Assembly (NCBI RefSeq): GCF_014841115.1
Contig: NZ_JACYTP010000003.1
Coordinates: 310,001-374,000 of the forward strand
DNA from: Photobacterium arenosum
GTDB lineage: Bacteria > Pseudomonadota > Gammaproteobacteria > Enterobacterales > Vibrionaceae
Reading direction: 5' to 3'
DNA length: 64,000 nt
The notes beneath the pieces are model-generated. The model was not told where the DNA came from. It did not search any database and saw only the letters and a program-made list of their open reading frames with translations. The position numbers and the translations under genes were made by a program. Within the stretch, counting starts at the first letter, position 1; every line of letters begins with the position of its first letter. Positions 1-8,830 of this stretch are shown piece after piece.

Positions 1-735
1 CAGATTATCTTCACTCATCAGTGAGCTGCCAATCAGAAAGCCACTGGCGTAGTCTGATAAATCACGAATTTGCTGGTTGGTGTAAATACCGGATTCTGAA
101 ATTACCAGCGTACCTGCAGGCAGACGCGGAGCCAGCACTTTGGTCCGGTTCAGGTCAATGCTGAGATCGCGCAGGTTACGGTTGTTAATCCCTACCACTT
201 TGGCTTGCAGTGCAATAGCACGTTCCAGTTCTTCTTCGTTACTGACTTCGGTCAGCACCCCCAGATTCAGCGTGTCGGCCAGGGCTGCCAGTTCGCGGTA
301 CTGATCGTCGTTCAGGACAGACAGCATCAGTAAAATGGCATCGGCCTGATAATAGCGGGCCAGATAGACCTGATACGGGTCTATCATGAAATCCTTGCAC
401 AATACGGGCTGGGTCACGTGCTGGCGGACTTGCGGCAGAAAATCAAAGTTTCCCTGGAAATATTTTTCATCTGTCAGTACGGAAATCGCATTGGCATAAC
501 GGCTGTAGACCTGAGCAATATGATCCAGATCGAAATCTTCCCTGATCAGCCCTTTAGACGGCGACGCCTTTTTGCATTCAAGAATGAATACCGCGCTTTC
601 GCTGTGCAGAGCCTGATAAAAGTCCCGGTCGCTGGGGATGACATCGGCAATGAAGCTGTCCAGTGGTTGGACTGCCTTACGGGCTTCAACCCAGACTTTC
701 TTATCAGCGACGATTTTGGCGAGTACAGTTTCCAT
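1..735 (-). CDS. trpCF: Bifunctional indole-3-glycerol phosphate synthase / phosphoribosylanthranilate isomerase, partial (C-terminus beyond window)
   Basis: Cytoplasmic enzyme of tryptophan synthesis. The part in the window is the N-terminal indole-3-glycerol phosphate synthase domain; the isomerase half would lie to the left of base 1. Translation of the reverse strand from ATG at 735 gives 245 codons with the IGPS signatures [42 protein letters not shown] and ISESGI, closely matching E. coli TrpCF. It starts 2 bases after the trpD stop, so it is translationally coupled to trpD. That it is the fused enzyme rather than TrpC alone is inferred from the family in related bacteria, because the fusion point is outside the window. 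Confidence 0.93.
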   Translation of the reverse strand, partial: METVLAKIVADKKVWVEARKAVQPLDSFIADVIPSDRDFYQALHSESAVFILECKKASPSKGLIREDFDLDHIAQVYSRYANAISVLTDEKYFQGNFDFLPQVRQHVTQPVLCKDFMIDPYQVYLARYYQADAILLMLSVLNDDQYRELAALADTLNLGVLTEVSNEEELERAIALQAKVVGINNRNLRDLSIDLNRTKVLAPRLPAGTLVISESGIYTNQQIRDLSDYASGFLIGSSLMSEDNL

Positions 736-737
736 GG

Positions 738-1748
738 TTAACCTCGTGCGGCCAGTTGTTCTACCAGTTGGTAGGCTTTGCCGGATTGCATGACTTCCAT
801 CGCTTGCTGAGCATTGGCTTTCAAATCTTCCTGACCAAACAGACGAAGCAGCAGAGCGACATTGACGGCCACAGCGCTTTGCTGTGCTTCCGTGCCTTTG
901 CCCGTCAGTATGTTGGTGATAATGGCACGGTTTTCTTCCGGTTCGCCCCCTTTAATCGCATCTAATGCATGGGTTTGCAAGCCAAAATCTTCCGGTGTCA
1001 CTGTATATTCGCGAATATCGCCATTGATGATTTCAGCAACCAGAGTCGGGCCGTGAATGGCCACTTCATCCAGACCGCTGCCATGCACCACGGCGGCGCG
1101 TTTCATCCCCAGCGCTATCATGGTTTCTGCAATCGGGCGAACCAGAGCGGCATCGTACACGCCCATCAGCTCAATGCTCGGACGGGCAGGGTTAATCAGC
1201 GGACCGAGCAGGTTAAAGATAGTGCGGGTTTTCATGGCCTGACGGGCGGGCATCGCATGACGCACACCGCTGTGGTACTGAGGCGCAAACAGGAAACAGA
1301 CACCTTGCTCATCGAGCGCGGCGCGGGCGTCTTGTGCCGACATCGCCAGATTAATGCCAAATTTGTCCAGCAGGTCTGAAGAGCCTGATTTACTGGAGAC
1401 GCCACGGTTACCGTGCTTGGCAATTTTTACGCCGCAGGCGGCGGCGACAAAGGCCGCGGTGGTGGAAATATTAATGGTGTTCGCACCGTCACCGCCTGTG
1501 CCGACAATATCGGCAAAGTCGTAGTCAGGACGAGGGAAGGGCGCTGCATTTTCCAGTAAGGCAGTGGCGGCGCCGGCAATCTCATCGGGTGTTTCGCCTT
1601 TGATTTTCAGCGCGGTCAGAATGGCAGCCAGCAGAGCGGGCTCCACGTCACCTTTGATAATGGCATCGAATAATGTGCGGCTTTCGTCTTTTGTCAGCGT
1701 TTGCTGATCGTATAACTTGTCGGTAATCGGATAAATAGCGCTGTTCAT
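738..1748 (-). CDS. trpD: Anthranilate phosphoribosyltransferase
   Basis: Transfers phosphoribose from PRPP to anthranilate, the second committed step of tryptophan synthesis, in the cytoplasm. The 336-residue product is normal for a stand-alone TrpD. The PRPP-binding glycine-rich loop is visible as [15 protein letters not shown] near residue 80, followed by [17 protein letters not shown] and the [12 protein letters not shown] signature. The start is ATG at 1748, preceded by GGGAGA at good spacing. trpG and trpD are separate genes here, unlike the fused E. coli trpGD, which is the usual arrangement in Vibrionaceae. It is the fourth structural gene of the operon behind the DAHP synthase, trpE and trpG. 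Confidence 0.96.
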   Translation of the reverse strand: MNSAIYPITDKLYDQQTLTKDESRTLFDAIIKGDVEPALLAAILTALKIKGETPDEIAGAATALLENAAPFPRPDYDFADIVGTGGDGANTINISTTAAFVAAACGVKIAKHGNRGVSSKSGSSDLLDKFGINLAMSAQDARAALDEQGVCFLFAPQYHSGVRHAMPARQAMKTRTIFNLLGPLINPARPSIELMGVYDAALVRPIAETMIALGMKRAAVVHGSGLDEVAIHGPTLVAEIINGDIREYTVTPEDFGLQTHALDAIKGGEPEENRAIITNILTGKGTEAQQSAVAVNVALLLRLFGQEDLKANAQQAMEVMQSGKAYQLVEQLAARG

Positions 1749-1766
1749 CTGGGCTCTCCCTTAGCT

Positions 1767-2378
1767 TTAAAATTCAGTCACAGTGGCGGATTGGCCCGAG
1801 ACCCAGTCGAGGGTATTTGCCAGCAGTTGCGCGCCTTGCGCAGTCAGAATGGACTCAGGATGAAACTGAAATCCGCAGACTTTGTCCTTCTCGTGGGTGA
1901 CCGCCATCACCAGGCCATCGACCTCAGCCACTACCCTGAGCGAGTCCGGCACCTGGATGGCTACCAGCGAGTGGTAACGGGCGATGGTCAGCGGGCTTGA
2001 TAACTGACCAAAAACGGCATGCTGGTTATGGGTCATCTGCGCGGCTTTACCATGGACTATGTCACCCGCTCCCTCTACTTTGCCGCCATAGGCTTCAACA
2101 ATGGCCTGATGGCCAAGACAGATACCTATCATGGGGATCTTGCCGGCTACCCGTTTGATCAGTGCCGGCATACAGCCAGCCTCGGCAGGCGCACCCGGAC
2201 CCGGTGACAAAACCAGTACCGGATTTTGTTTCTCTGCCAGAGCCTGCTCCACCTGTTCTGCGCTCAGGCTGTTGCGAAAAATGGTGACCGGATAACCCAT
2301 GGAGCGAAACTGGTCGACCAGGTTGTAGGTAAAGGAGTCGAAGTTATCCAGCAGAACGATGTCGATATGTTTGTTCAT
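1767..2378 (-). CDS. trpG: Anthranilate synthase component II (glutamine amidotransferase)
   Basis: Supplies ammonia from glutamine to TrpE. It is a class I amidotransferase of 203 residues. Visible motifs are LLDNFDSFTYNLVDQ at the N-terminus, the oxyanion region LSPGPGAP, the nucleophile elbow GICLGHQAI carrying the catalytic Cys, and GFQFHPES carrying the catalytic His and Glu. The open frame continues upstream to a GTG at 2399, but that would overlap the trpE end. The ATG at 2378 has AAGGAG seven bases ahead and matches the family start. The trpE stop lies about 10 bases upstream, so the genes are coupled. Confidence 0.95.
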   Translation of the reverse strand: MNKHIDIVLLDNFDSFTYNLVDQFRSMGYPVTIFRNSLSAEQVEQALAEKQNPVLVLSPGPGAPAEAGCMPALIKRVAGKIPMIGICLGHQAIVEAYGGKVEGAGDIVHGKAAQMTHNQHAVFGQLSSPLTIARYHSLVAIQVPDSLRVVAEVDGLVMAVTHEKDKVCGFQFHPESILTAQGAQLLANTLDWVSGQSATVTEF

Positions 2379-2388
2379 GAGCGGCTCC

Positions 2389-3957
2389 TTATTGCACATT
2401 GTGTGCGTGACGAATGGCGGTGATCACAGCCTGTGCTTTGCTACGGGTTTCGTCCGCTTCTGCCTGCGGTACGGAGTCATACACCACACCGGCACCGGCC
2501 TGCACGGTTGCAACACCGTCTTCGACATAGGCCGAACGAATGACGATACAGGTATCCATATCACCCTGCCCGGTCAGGTAACCGACTGCACCGCCATAGC
2601 TGCCGCGACGTTGCTGTTCGACATCGCGGATGAGCTGCATGGCCCGGATTTTCGGTGCCCCTGTCAGGGTGCCCATGTTCATGCAGGCCTGATAGGCGTG
2701 CAGGGCGTCAAGATCATCGCGCAACTGGCCAACCACACGGGAAACCAAATGCATCACATGGCTGTAGCGGTCAACCTGCAGCAGATCGGCCACGTAACGC
2801 GTACCTGGCTGGCTGATTCGGGCCACATCATTTCGGGCCAGGTCGACCAGCATCATGTGCTCGGCGTTTTCTTTTTTATCGCAGCGCAGTTCCAGTTCGA
2901 TACGGCCATCCAGATCCAGATCTATGCCGCCGTCCGGTTTTTTACCGCGTGGACGGGTCCCGGCAATGGGGTAGATTTCGACCTGATTGCTGTCGGTGCA
3001 ATATTTCAGTGCGCTCTCCGGAGAAGCGCCAAACAAAGTGAAGTCGGCATCTTTCAGGTAGAACATGTATGGGCTTGGGTTACCTATCTTCAGTGCTTTG
3101 TAGGCGTTCAGCGGTGACGGGCAGGGCAGAGTGAACTGACGGGACGGCACCACCTGAAAAACATCACCCCGTACCACAAATTGCTTTAACTGCTCGACGG
3201 TGGCGCAGAAGTCGGCATCACTGATGCTGACGCTGGGCTCGCACGTGTCCAATAACTCGGGCGGTGGCAGGGCAACCGGTTTCAGGCATATTTCTTTTAT
3301 CTGTTGCAGCCGGCGGCTCAGTTCGAAATAGCTCGCCGTATAGTTGTCGCCGCCGAACAAGGTCGCCTGAAGCTTGCCTTTACGGCGCTGGTGGTCGATA
3401 ACCAGCAGGGTTTCTGCCACGTAAAACAGGTAATCCGGACAGCGGTTGCCCTGCTCTGCGTCAGGCAGCGGCTCGAAGCTGGCGACCAGATCGTAGGCAA
3501 ACAGACCGCCCAGAAACAGTGCTTCGCGAGACTGAGCAGGCTGGTGAAAAATGTGCTGAATCAGGCGCAGTGCATCAAAAGGTGATGACTGGCGCAGCCG
3601 GCTGTCTTCATCCAGCGCACGGCCACTTTCCTTAAATGTCAGTATCAGGGTGTTGTTGTCCACGGCCAGGTCAACATCGGCCGGGATCTGATTTTTCACG
3701 GCCTGCAGCACGTTCTGACCATTGCTGGTTAAGGCTTCCAGGCGTACTTCGCGGCCGCGGCAGACAATGCGAACGGCGGCATCAATCAGCATCAGACTTT
3801 TCAGATCTTCCTTGGAATCGATTTCTGCCGATTCAAGTAACAGATTGTGGGGACGGTCGCCACAGATTGAATAATACAGTTCCGTGGGCTCTGAGACATA
3901 AGGAACGTCCAGATTCAGAACGTCCAGTTCTCCGACAGCTAAAGGCGTTGTTTTCAT
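2389..3957 (-). CDS. trpE: Anthranilate synthase component I
   Basis: Converts chorismate, with ammonia from TrpG, to anthranilate; it is the feedback-regulated entry step to tryptophan. The protein is 522 residues, full length for the family. The N-terminal tryptophan-binding LLES motif (PHNLLLESAEID, about residues 36-48) is intact, which predicts normal feedback inhibition. The C-terminal chorismate-binding domain shows QVVPSRQF, PIAGTRPRG, ELRCDKKENAEHMMLVDLARND and TLTGAPKIRAMQLI. Its ATG overlaps the DAHP synthase stop as ATGA, so its translation is coupled to that gene rather than to the leader peptide. This differs from E. coli, where trpE directly follows trpL. Confidence 0.97.
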   Translation of the reverse strand: MKTTPLAVGELDVLNLDVPYVSEPTELYYSICGDRPHNLLLESAEIDSKEDLKSLMLIDAAVRIVCRGREVRLEALTSNGQNVLQAVKNQIPADVDLAVDNNTLILTFKESGRALDEDSRLRQSSPFDALRLIQHIFHQPAQSREALFLGGLFAYDLVASFEPLPDAEQGNRCPDYLFYVAETLLVIDHQRRKGKLQATLFGGDNYTASYFELSRRLQQIKEICLKPVALPPPELLDTCEPSVSISDADFCATVEQLKQFVVRGDVFQVVPSRQFTLPCPSPLNAYKALKIGNPSPYMFYLKDADFTLFGASPESALKYCTDSNQVEIYPIAGTRPRGKKPDGGIDLDLDGRIELELRCDKKENAEHMMLVDLARNDVARISQPGTRYVADLLQVDRYSHVMHLVSRVVGQLRDDLDALHAYQACMNMGTLTGAPKIRAMQLIRDVEQQRRGSYGGAVGYLTGQGDMDTCIVIRSAYVEDGVATVQAGAGVVYDSVPQAEADETRSKAQAVITAIRHAHNVQ

Positions 3958-4967
3958 AGTGTTTTACCTGCAGCTTCTACAAAGGGTTTCAGTTCCTGCA
4001 TCAGTTGCTGGAACATGGGGCCGGTCAGCGCCTGATGGCCGTCAGACAGTGCTTCGCCAGGATTGAGGTGAGATTCAACGATGATGCCGTCGGCACCTAC
4101 TGCGGCCGCCGCGCGGGATAAGGGAATCACCAGCTCACGGACACCCGTGCCATGGCTCGGATCAACAACAACGGGCAGATGGGTTTTCTGCTTCAGGAAA
4201 GCAACGGCATTGAGATCCAGTGTATTGCGGGTAGCGGTTTCGAATGTGCGGATACCACGCTCGCACAGTATGATGTTCGGATTGCCGGCATCATAGATAT
4301 ATTCCGCCGCCAGCAGCAATTCTTCGATAGTGGCAGACAGGCCGCGCTTTAGCAGAACAGGCTTTTTGCTCTCACCCACTGCTTTAAGCAAAGCATAGTT
4401 TTGCATGTTACGGGCGCCGATTTGCAGACAGTCGATGTATTCACACATGGTCTCCATCTGGCTCACTTCCATCACTTCAGACACAGTGGGCATGTTCAGC
4501 ATCTCGCTGGCTTGCTTGAGCAGTTTCAGTCCTTCAACGCCCATGCCCTGAAAGTCATAAGGGCTGGTACGCGGTTTGTAAGCGCCGCCCCGCAGTGCCA
4601 CCGCGCCATGCTGTTTGACCACTTCGGCCACAGACAGCAGCTGCTGTTCGGATTCCACCGAGCAAGGGCCGGCAATCACGGCAAATTGATTGCCGCCCAC
4701 CGACGCATTGCCAAAGCGAACGACAGTATCGTGTGCCTGCACTTCACGGCTGACCATTTTGTATTTGGTCAGGATCGGCTTGATGTTTTCCACGCAAGGA
4801 TTGGCATCCAGATTCAGTTTCTGCAGCACCCGCTCGTCGCCCAATGCACCCAGCACAATGCGCTCCACACCTGGCATATAAAGGGGTTTGAGGCCGGCAT
4901 CTTCGATACGTTTCAGGATGTCTTGCGCTTGGCTCTCGGTGGCTGTTGGTTTCAGTACGATAATCAT
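3954..4967 (-). CDS. 3-deoxy-7-phosphoheptulonate (DAHP) synthase, type I-beta with N-terminal regulatory domain
   Basis: Condenses phosphoenolpyruvate and erythrose 4-phosphate to DAHP, the first step of the shikimate pathway, in the cytoplasm. The 337-residue protein has an N-terminal ferredoxin-like domain (about residues 1-70) and a KDPG/DAHPS barrel with [43 protein letters not shown] and GIIVESH. That arrangement is the Thermotoga/Bacillus type, not the AroF/AroG/AroH type of E. coli. AAGGA precedes the ATG at 4967. It is the first structural gene after the trp leader and overlaps trpE by 4 bases. It is therefore under TrpR and attenuator control, which suggests it serves as the tryptophan-responsive isoenzyme. 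Allosteric ligand unknown. Confidence 0.93.
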   Translation of the reverse strand: MIIVLKPTATESQAQDILKRIEDAGLKPLYMPGVERIVLGALGDERVLQKLNLDANPCVENIKPILTKYKMVSREVQAHDTVVRFGNASVGGNQFAVIAGPCSVESEQQLLSVAEVVKQHGAVALRGGAYKPRTSPYDFQGMGVEGLKLLKQASEMLNMPTVSEVMEVSQMETMCEYIDCLQIGARNMQNYALLKAVGESKKPVLLKRGLSATIEELLLAAEYIYDAGNPNIILCERGIRTFETATRNTLDLNAVAFLKQKTHLPVVVDPSHGTGVRELVIPLSRAAAAVGADGIIVESHLNPGEALSDGHQALTGPMFQQLMQELKPFVEAAGKTL

Positions 4968-5020
4968 GTTGTTGTCCTTGCTAGCCAGATGTGGAATTGG
5001 TTTTAGATTGTTCAGCTATA

Positions 5021-5083
5021 AAAAAACCCGCGAAAGGCGGGTTCTGGATTCTGTGCAGTCGGCACAGCAAATCTCACGACCCG
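5021..5083 (-). promoter_or_regulatory. trp attenuator (terminator plus antiterminator)
   Basis: On the reverse strand a 7-bp GC-rich stem AACCCGC/GCGGGTT (5043-5037 with 5031-5025, loop 5036-5032) is followed by a run of T, which makes an intrinsic terminator between trpL and the DAHP synthase gene. GCGGGT at 5084-5079, overlapping the trpL stop, can pair with the left arm of this stem and form a competing antiterminator. An upstream GGCAGCA / TGCTG..CC pairing can form the pause hairpin. This is the layout of classical trp attenuation: ribosome stalling at tandem Trp codons favours the antiterminator. The pairings were read by eye, without folding. Confidence 0.85.
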
Positions 5084-5146
5084 CTAAAGGTTGTGCTGCC
5101 ACCAAGTGAAGAAAGCGCGAAGCGGATGATGTTTTTGCTGTAACAT
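5084..5146 (-). CDS. trpL: trp operon leader peptide
   Basis: A 20-codon open frame on the reverse strand starts at ATG 5146 and ends at TAG 5084. It contains two adjacent Trp codons (...FFTWWQHNL), the hallmark of a trp leader peptide. The stop codon lies inside the region able to form the antiterminator, so a ribosome stalled at the Trp pair would leave that region free, while one that reaches the stop would mask it. The peptide is too short for most automatic gene finders. It has no expected function other than sensing charged tRNA-Trp. Confidence 0.92.
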   Translation of the reverse strand: MLQQKHHPLRAFFTWWQHNL

Positions 5147-5186
5147 AAACAGAACCTGAGTAATTAAATGTTCATCGAGTAACTTC

Positions 5187-5204
5187 GTACTAGTAAACTA
5201 GTTC
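5187..5204 (-). promoter_or_regulatory. TrpR operator
   Basis: The near-palindrome GAACTAGTTTACTAGTAC (reverse strand) differs at one position from the E. coli trp operator core ACTAGTTAACTAGT. It covers the -10 hexamer of the trp promoter, so bound TrpR-tryptophan would block RNA polymerase. A trpR gene is not in this window and is assumed elsewhere. Confidence 0.88.
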
Positions 5205-5220
5205 ATGGATATTATGTCAA
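5192..5220 (-). promoter_or_regulatory. trp operon sigma-70 promoter
   Basis: A perfect -35 box TTGACA (5220-5215) is followed after 17 bases by TTTACT (5197-5192), which sits inside the operator exactly as in E. coli. It drives trpL, the DAHP synthase and trpEGDCF leftwards. The -35 box ends only 12 bases before the ATG of the divergent rnm gene. Confidence 0.87.
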
Positions 5221-5232
5221 GACTTTATTTTT

Positions 5233-6069
5233 ATGTTGTTTGATCTTCACAGTCACACCACGGCCTCGGACGGTCGGCTTACGCCTGCAGAGCTGGTGAA
5301 ACGGGCGACCGATTTCCGTGTGGATGTTCTCGCGATCACCGATCACGATACTGTCGCGGGCCTTGAATTTGCCCAGCAGGCGATAGATGCACAAAATCTG
5401 GCTTTAAAGCTGGTCAAAGGCATTGAAATATCGACAGTTTGGAATAATTTTGATATTCACATTGTTGGCCTGAACATTGACCCGGCGCATGCCGACATAG
5501 CGTCTTTAATCGCCCAGCAGGCAGAGCGACGAACTGCCCGTGCTGTGTTAATGGGGGAGCGTTTGGCCAAAAGCCAGATAGAGGGCGCTTATGAAGGTGC
5601 GAGAGCCCTTGCCGGCGACGCTACCTTAACCCGGGCTCATTTTGCCCGCTGGCTGGTAGAACAAGGGCATGCCAAAACAATGCAGGCAGTGTTCAAGAAA
5701 TTTCTGACCCGGGGAAATACAGGTTACGTTCCGCCAAACTGGTGCAGTATTGCCGAGGCGGTTCAGGCTATTCATGCCGCTGGCGGGCAGGCAGTTCTGG
5801 CCCACCCGGGCCGGTATGATATGACGGCGAAATGGCTGAAGCGTTTGCTCTGCGATTTTGTGGCCGCCACCGGAGATGCCATTGAAGTGGCTCAGCCGCA
5901 GCAGGCACAGAATGAGCGCCGCACACTGGCGGAGTACGCTGAACAATTTGGTCTTTTGTCATCTCAGGGGTCGGATTTTCACTATCCGTCACCCTGGACA
6001 GAGTTGGGACGCAATCTTTGGTTACCCAAAGCTTCAGTGCCTGTCTGGCAGGACTGGGGCATGGAATAA
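5233..6069 (+). CDS. rnm: PHP-domain 5'-3' exoribonuclease RNase AM
   Basis: A metal-dependent phosphoesterase of the polymerase and histidinol phosphatase (PHP) superfamily, known in E. coli (formerly yciV/trpH) as an enzyme that matures the 5' ends of rRNAs. The 278-residue protein carries the PHP metal ligands in order: [11 protein letters not shown] at residues 4-14, [23 protein letters not shown] and GSDFHYP. The start is ATG 5233. There is no convincing ribosome binding site, and the spacing to the divergent trp -35 box is only 12 bases, so transcript start and leader are unclear. It is followed by yciO and rluB, as in many gammaproteobacteria. Confidence 0.93.
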   Translation: MLFDLHSHTTASDGRLTPAELVKRATDFRVDVLAITDHDTVAGLEFAQQAIDAQNLALKLVKGIEISTVWNNFDIHIVGLNIDPAHADIASLIAQQAERRTARAVLMGERLAKSQIEGAYEGARALAGDATLTRAHFARWLVEQGHAKTMQAVFKKFLTRGNTGYVPPNWCSIAEAVQAIHAAGGQAVLAHPGRYDMTAKWLKRLLCDFVAATGDAIEVAQPQQAQNERRTLAEYAEQFGLLSSQGSDFHYPSPWTELGRNLWLPKASVPVWQDWGME

Positions 6070-6115
6070 AATGTTGTAAACCTGTGCCCTGAGTAAGCGC
6101 AGGTCTGGAGGAGTG

Positions 6116-6736
6116 ATGAGTCAAATTTTTTATGTTCACCCGGAAAACCCGCAGGCAAGGCTGATCAGTCAGGCCGTGGCTATTGTTCGCAACGGTGGCG
6201 TTATCGTTTATCCAACCGACTCAGGCTATGCGCTGGGCTGTCAGCTGGCCAATAAGCAGGCGCTGGAACGTATCTGTCGGATCCGTAAGCTTGACGAAAA
6301 GCATAATTTCACCCTGTTGTGCCGTGATTTGTCTGAATTGTCGCTATATGCCCGCGTCGAAAATGATGCGTTCAGATTGTTGCGTAACAACACGCCGGGT
6401 GCGTATACCTTCATTTTCAAAGGGACAAAAGAAGTGCCTCGCCGCCTGATGAATCCGAAGCGTAAAACGATTGGGATCCGGGTACCAAACAACGAGATCG
6501 CACTGGCATTGCTGGATGCGCTGGGTGAGCCTATGATGTCCACCAGTTTAATTCTGCCGGGCAAAGACACAGCTGAATCGGATCCTGAGGACATTCACAA
6601 TGCGCTCGATCACGCCGTCGACTTGATCATCCATGGCGGGGTGATAGGGGAAGAACCAACGACAGTGGTGGATTTCAGTAACGACAGCATCGACATTGTG
6701 CGTTACGGCGCCGGTGATACCACTCCGTTCGAATAA
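6116..6736 (+). CDS. yciO: YrdC/Sua5-domain protein YciO
   Basis: Member of the YrdC/Sua5 family that binds ATP and threonine in threonylcarbamoyl-AMP synthesis. YciO itself is a paralogue whose cellular role is unsettled; weak TC-AMP activity has been discussed. The 206-residue product is the same length as E. coli YciO and shares the N-terminus MSQIFYVHPENPQ, then YPTDSGYALGC, NFTLLCRDLSEL, FKGTKEVPRRL, RKTIGIRVP and PTTVVDF. The ATG at 6116 is preferred over the in-frame GTG at 6113 because GGAGGA ends at 6112 and the family begins MSQ. It lies 46 bases after rnm and is probably co-transcribed. Confidence 0.93.
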   Translation: MSQIFYVHPENPQARLISQAVAIVRNGGVIVYPTDSGYALGCQLANKQALERICRIRKLDEKHNFTLLCRDLSELSLYARVENDAFRLLRNNTPGAYTFIFKGTKEVPRRLMNPKRKTIGIRVPNNEIALALLDALGEPMMSTSLILPGKDTAESDPEDIHNALDHAVDLIIHGGVIGEEPTTVVDFSNDSIDIVRYGAGDTTPFE

Positions 6737-6857
6737 AGGCCGTTCGCCTGTGCGGACAGGGGCCGCGCGGAGAAAGAATAGCGCATTTCCCTTCTTTTTA
6801 TATGGTATCAGGCGGCAGTATTTGGCATAATTCACGGCTGCTTTGAATAGGGTGGAC

Positions 6858-6924
6858 GCCGTTTCGGCTTAAGACTGCAAACGGCGGGTATCTTGTGTTA
6901 CTGGCGGACAAAACGTCAGTAACA
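6858..6924 (+). other. Two adjacent stem-loops in the rluB upstream region
   Basis: The 243-base gap between yciO and rluB contains two perfect inverted repeats: GCCGTTT/AAACGGC (6858-6864 with 6879-6885) and TGTTACTG/CAGTAACA (6896-6903 with 6917-6924). Neither is followed by a T run, so they do not look like simple terminators. They lie 56-122 bases ahead of the rluB start and could form a structured leader. The function is unknown, and no riboswitch family is recognised. Confidence 0.5.
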
Positions 6925-6979
6925 GAACGATGATTTTTAGAATGTTTCGACGCCTGTGAAGGCGACAAAGGTTTGTCTG

Positions 6980-7984
6980 ATGAGTGAAAAATTACAGAAG
7001 GTACTTGCGCGTTCCGGTCAGGGTTCACGACGTGAAGTGGAACTGATGATCCAGGAAGGGCGTGTCAGTATTGATGGCAAAGTTGCCCACTTGGGTGATC
7101 GTCTGGATAACCTGGACGTACTTGTGCGTATTGATGGTCACAAAGTAGACCTGGTCAAGCCTTCTGAAGAAGTGTGCCGTGTGCTTGCTTATAACAAACC
7201 TGAAGGTGAGTTGTGTACCCGACACGATCCGGAAGGACGCAGAACGGTATTTGACCGCCTGCCACGACTGAGCGAAGGCCGTTGGGTATCTGTCGGTCGT
7301 TTGGATGCCAATACATCCGGCCTGCTGCTGTTTACTACCGATGGTGAACTGGCTAATCGCCTGATGCATCCCAGCCGTAGCGTAGAACGTGAGTACATGG
7401 TGCGTGTCTTCGGTGAAGTGACTGAGCAGATGGTGAAAAACCTGGTTCACGGTGTACAGCTTGAAGACGGCATGGCCCGTTTTGAAGATGTCGTTTACGC
7501 TGGTGGCGAAGGGATGAACCACACTTTCTATGTGGTAATTACCGAAGGCCGTAACCGTGAAGTTCGTCGCCTGTGGGATTCTCAGGGTGTGACGGTGAGC
7601 CGACTCAAGCGTGTACGTTATGGCGACATCTTCCTGACCAAAGATTTACCGCGAGGTGGCTGGCTGGAGCTTGAGCTGCAGGAAGTGAACTATCTGCGTG
7701 AAATCGTTGAGCTGCCTGAAGAAACGCGTTCGCATCTGACCGTCGAAGGTCTGAAGCGTAAGAAAGGGGTGCGTAAGATCCGTCGTGCCGTTCGTCGTCA
7801 TGAAGAACGTGTCAGCGATGACTCACGCGGTCGTCGTCGCGACAATCGTCGCCCGGCACCTCAAAACCAGCCTGCTGAAGAGACGGCGCGCTCTGCTGGC
7901 AATAAGCGTAAGCCTGCCGGCAACGCTGCCAACCGCAGGAACCCGTTGAAGAACAAACCTGCGAAGCCGCGTACTCGCAAGTAA
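6980..7984 (+). CDS. rluB: 23S rRNA pseudouridine(2605) synthase
   Basis: Isomerises uridine 2605 of 23S rRNA. The 334-residue protein has an N-terminal S4 RNA-binding domain (residues 1-60, [18 protein letters not shown]), then the RsuA/RluB catalytic domain with [14 protein letters not shown], whose Asp is the catalytic residue. Further motifs are [13 protein letters not shown] and [15 protein letters not shown]. The C-terminus is a long Arg/Lys-rich, probably disordered tail of about 70 residues, which is typical of RluB. ATG 6980 is chosen over the upstream GTG at 6956 because the family begins MSEKLQK and AAAGG lies eight bases ahead. The gene ends before a bidirectional terminator shared with yciK. 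Confidence 0.94.
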   Translation: MSEKLQKVLARSGQGSRREVELMIQEGRVSIDGKVAHLGDRLDNLDVLVRIDGHKVDLVKPSEEVCRVLAYNKPEGELCTRHDPEGRRTVFDRLPRLSEGRWVSVGRLDANTSGLLLFTTDGELANRLMHPSRSVEREYMVRVFGEVTEQMVKNLVHGVQLEDGMARFEDVVYAGGEGMNHTFYVVITEGRNREVRRLWDSQGVTVSRLKRVRYGDIFLTKDLPRGGWLELELQEVNYLREIVELPEETRSHLTVEGLKRKKGVRKIRRAVRRHEERVSDDSRGRRRDNRRPAPQNQPAEETARSAGNKRKPAGNAANRRNPLKNKPAKPRTRK

Positions 7985-8022
7985 GCGTCGTTCTCGCAAG
8001 AATGCTGTGACGCACAGTAAAA

Positions 8023-8050
8023 AAGCCGACCCGTAACTGGTGGTCGGCTT
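8023..8050. terminator. Bidirectional intrinsic terminator, rluB/yciK
   Basis: Perfect 9-bp stem AAGCCGACC/GGTCGGCTT (8023-8031 with 8042-8050), flanked by an A run on the left and a T run on the right, so it can end transcription from both convergent genes. Confidence 0.9.
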
Positions 8051-8089
8051 TTTTGTGCCTGTCAGTTAATGGCAGAGCCGTTCCTGCGC

Positions 8090-8830
8090 TTATTTAGGCT
8101 GAGCATCAATGCACTGTCCGTTGACATCCTTGCTCTCAGGCCCCATCAGGTAAAGGTACAGCGGCATGATGTCTGTCGGTGTTTTCAGCGTTTTAGGATT
8201 TTCTCCCGGATAGGCCTTAGCACGCATGCCTGTGCGCGTACCGCCCGGGTTAATCGCATTCACCCGAACGCGGGTGTCGCTCAGCTCGTCAGCCACCACT
8301 TGCATCATGCCTTCAGTAGCAAATTTCGAAATCGCATACGCACCCCAAAAAGCCCGGCCATCGTGGCCCACTGTGGAGGAAGTGAAAATGATACGGCCGT
8401 CTTCGGATTTCTTAATCAAAGGCATAATCGCCTGAGTGAGCAGGAATTGTGCTTTGACATTGACCTGCATCACTTCGTCAAATGTGTCTTCACCCAGTTG
8501 GTCAAAAGGGCTGAGCACACCAAGCAGGCTTGCGTTATGCAGCACACCGTCAAGGCGACCAAACTGATCGTTAATGGTGTCTGTCATATCCAGATAGTTC
8601 TGTTTTGAAGCGCCTTTCATGTCCAGCGGGATGATTGCCGGCTGCGGGTAACCCAACGTCTCTATTTCATCGTATACGGCTTCCAGCTTGGCAACCGTAC
8701 GGCCCAGCAGAATGACTGTCGCGCCGTGTGCAGCGTAGCTGATTGCAGCCTGGCGGCCAATACCGTCACCGGCACCTGTCACCAGAATGACACGGTCTTT
8801 GAGTGAGTCAGCGGCAGTTTGATAATTCAC
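8090..8830 (-). CDS. yciK: Short-chain dehydrogenase/reductase YciK
   Basis: Cytoplasmic NAD(P)-dependent SDR-family oxidoreductase of unknown physiological substrate. The 246-residue protein shows the cofactor motif VTGAGDGIG, the structural motif LHNASL (NAG variant NAS), and the catalytic Ser followed by Y-x3-K in GAYAISKFATEG. Then comes NAINPGGTRT. It is close to E. coli YciK throughout, including the C-terminal MPLYLYLMGPES. The open frame reaches ATG 8854, but GTG 8830 is preferred: AGAAGGA lies just ahead, and the sequence from there aligns with the E. coli N-terminus. It converges on rluB. Confidence 0.91.
   Translation of the reverse strand: MNYQTAADSLKDRVILVTGAGDGIGRQAAISYAAHGATVILLGRTVAKLEAVYDEIETLGYPQPAIIPLDMKGASKQNYLDMTDTINDQFGRLDGVLHNASLLGVLSPFDQLGEDTFDEVMQVNVKAQFLLTQAIMPLIKKSEDGRIIFTSSTVGHDGRAFWGAYAISKFATEGMMQVVADELSDTRVRVNAINPGGTRTGMRAKAYPGENPKTLKTPTDIMPLYLYLMGPESKDVNGQCIDAQPK

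Noticed and set aside
2359-3117. 252-codon frame opposite trpE
   Set aside because: Antisense shadow of a well-conserved gene; no family features.
4401-5006. 201-codon frame opposite the DAHP synthase and trp leader
   Set aside because: It would run through the trp attenuator, has low-complexity His/Phe-rich sequence and is an antisense shadow.
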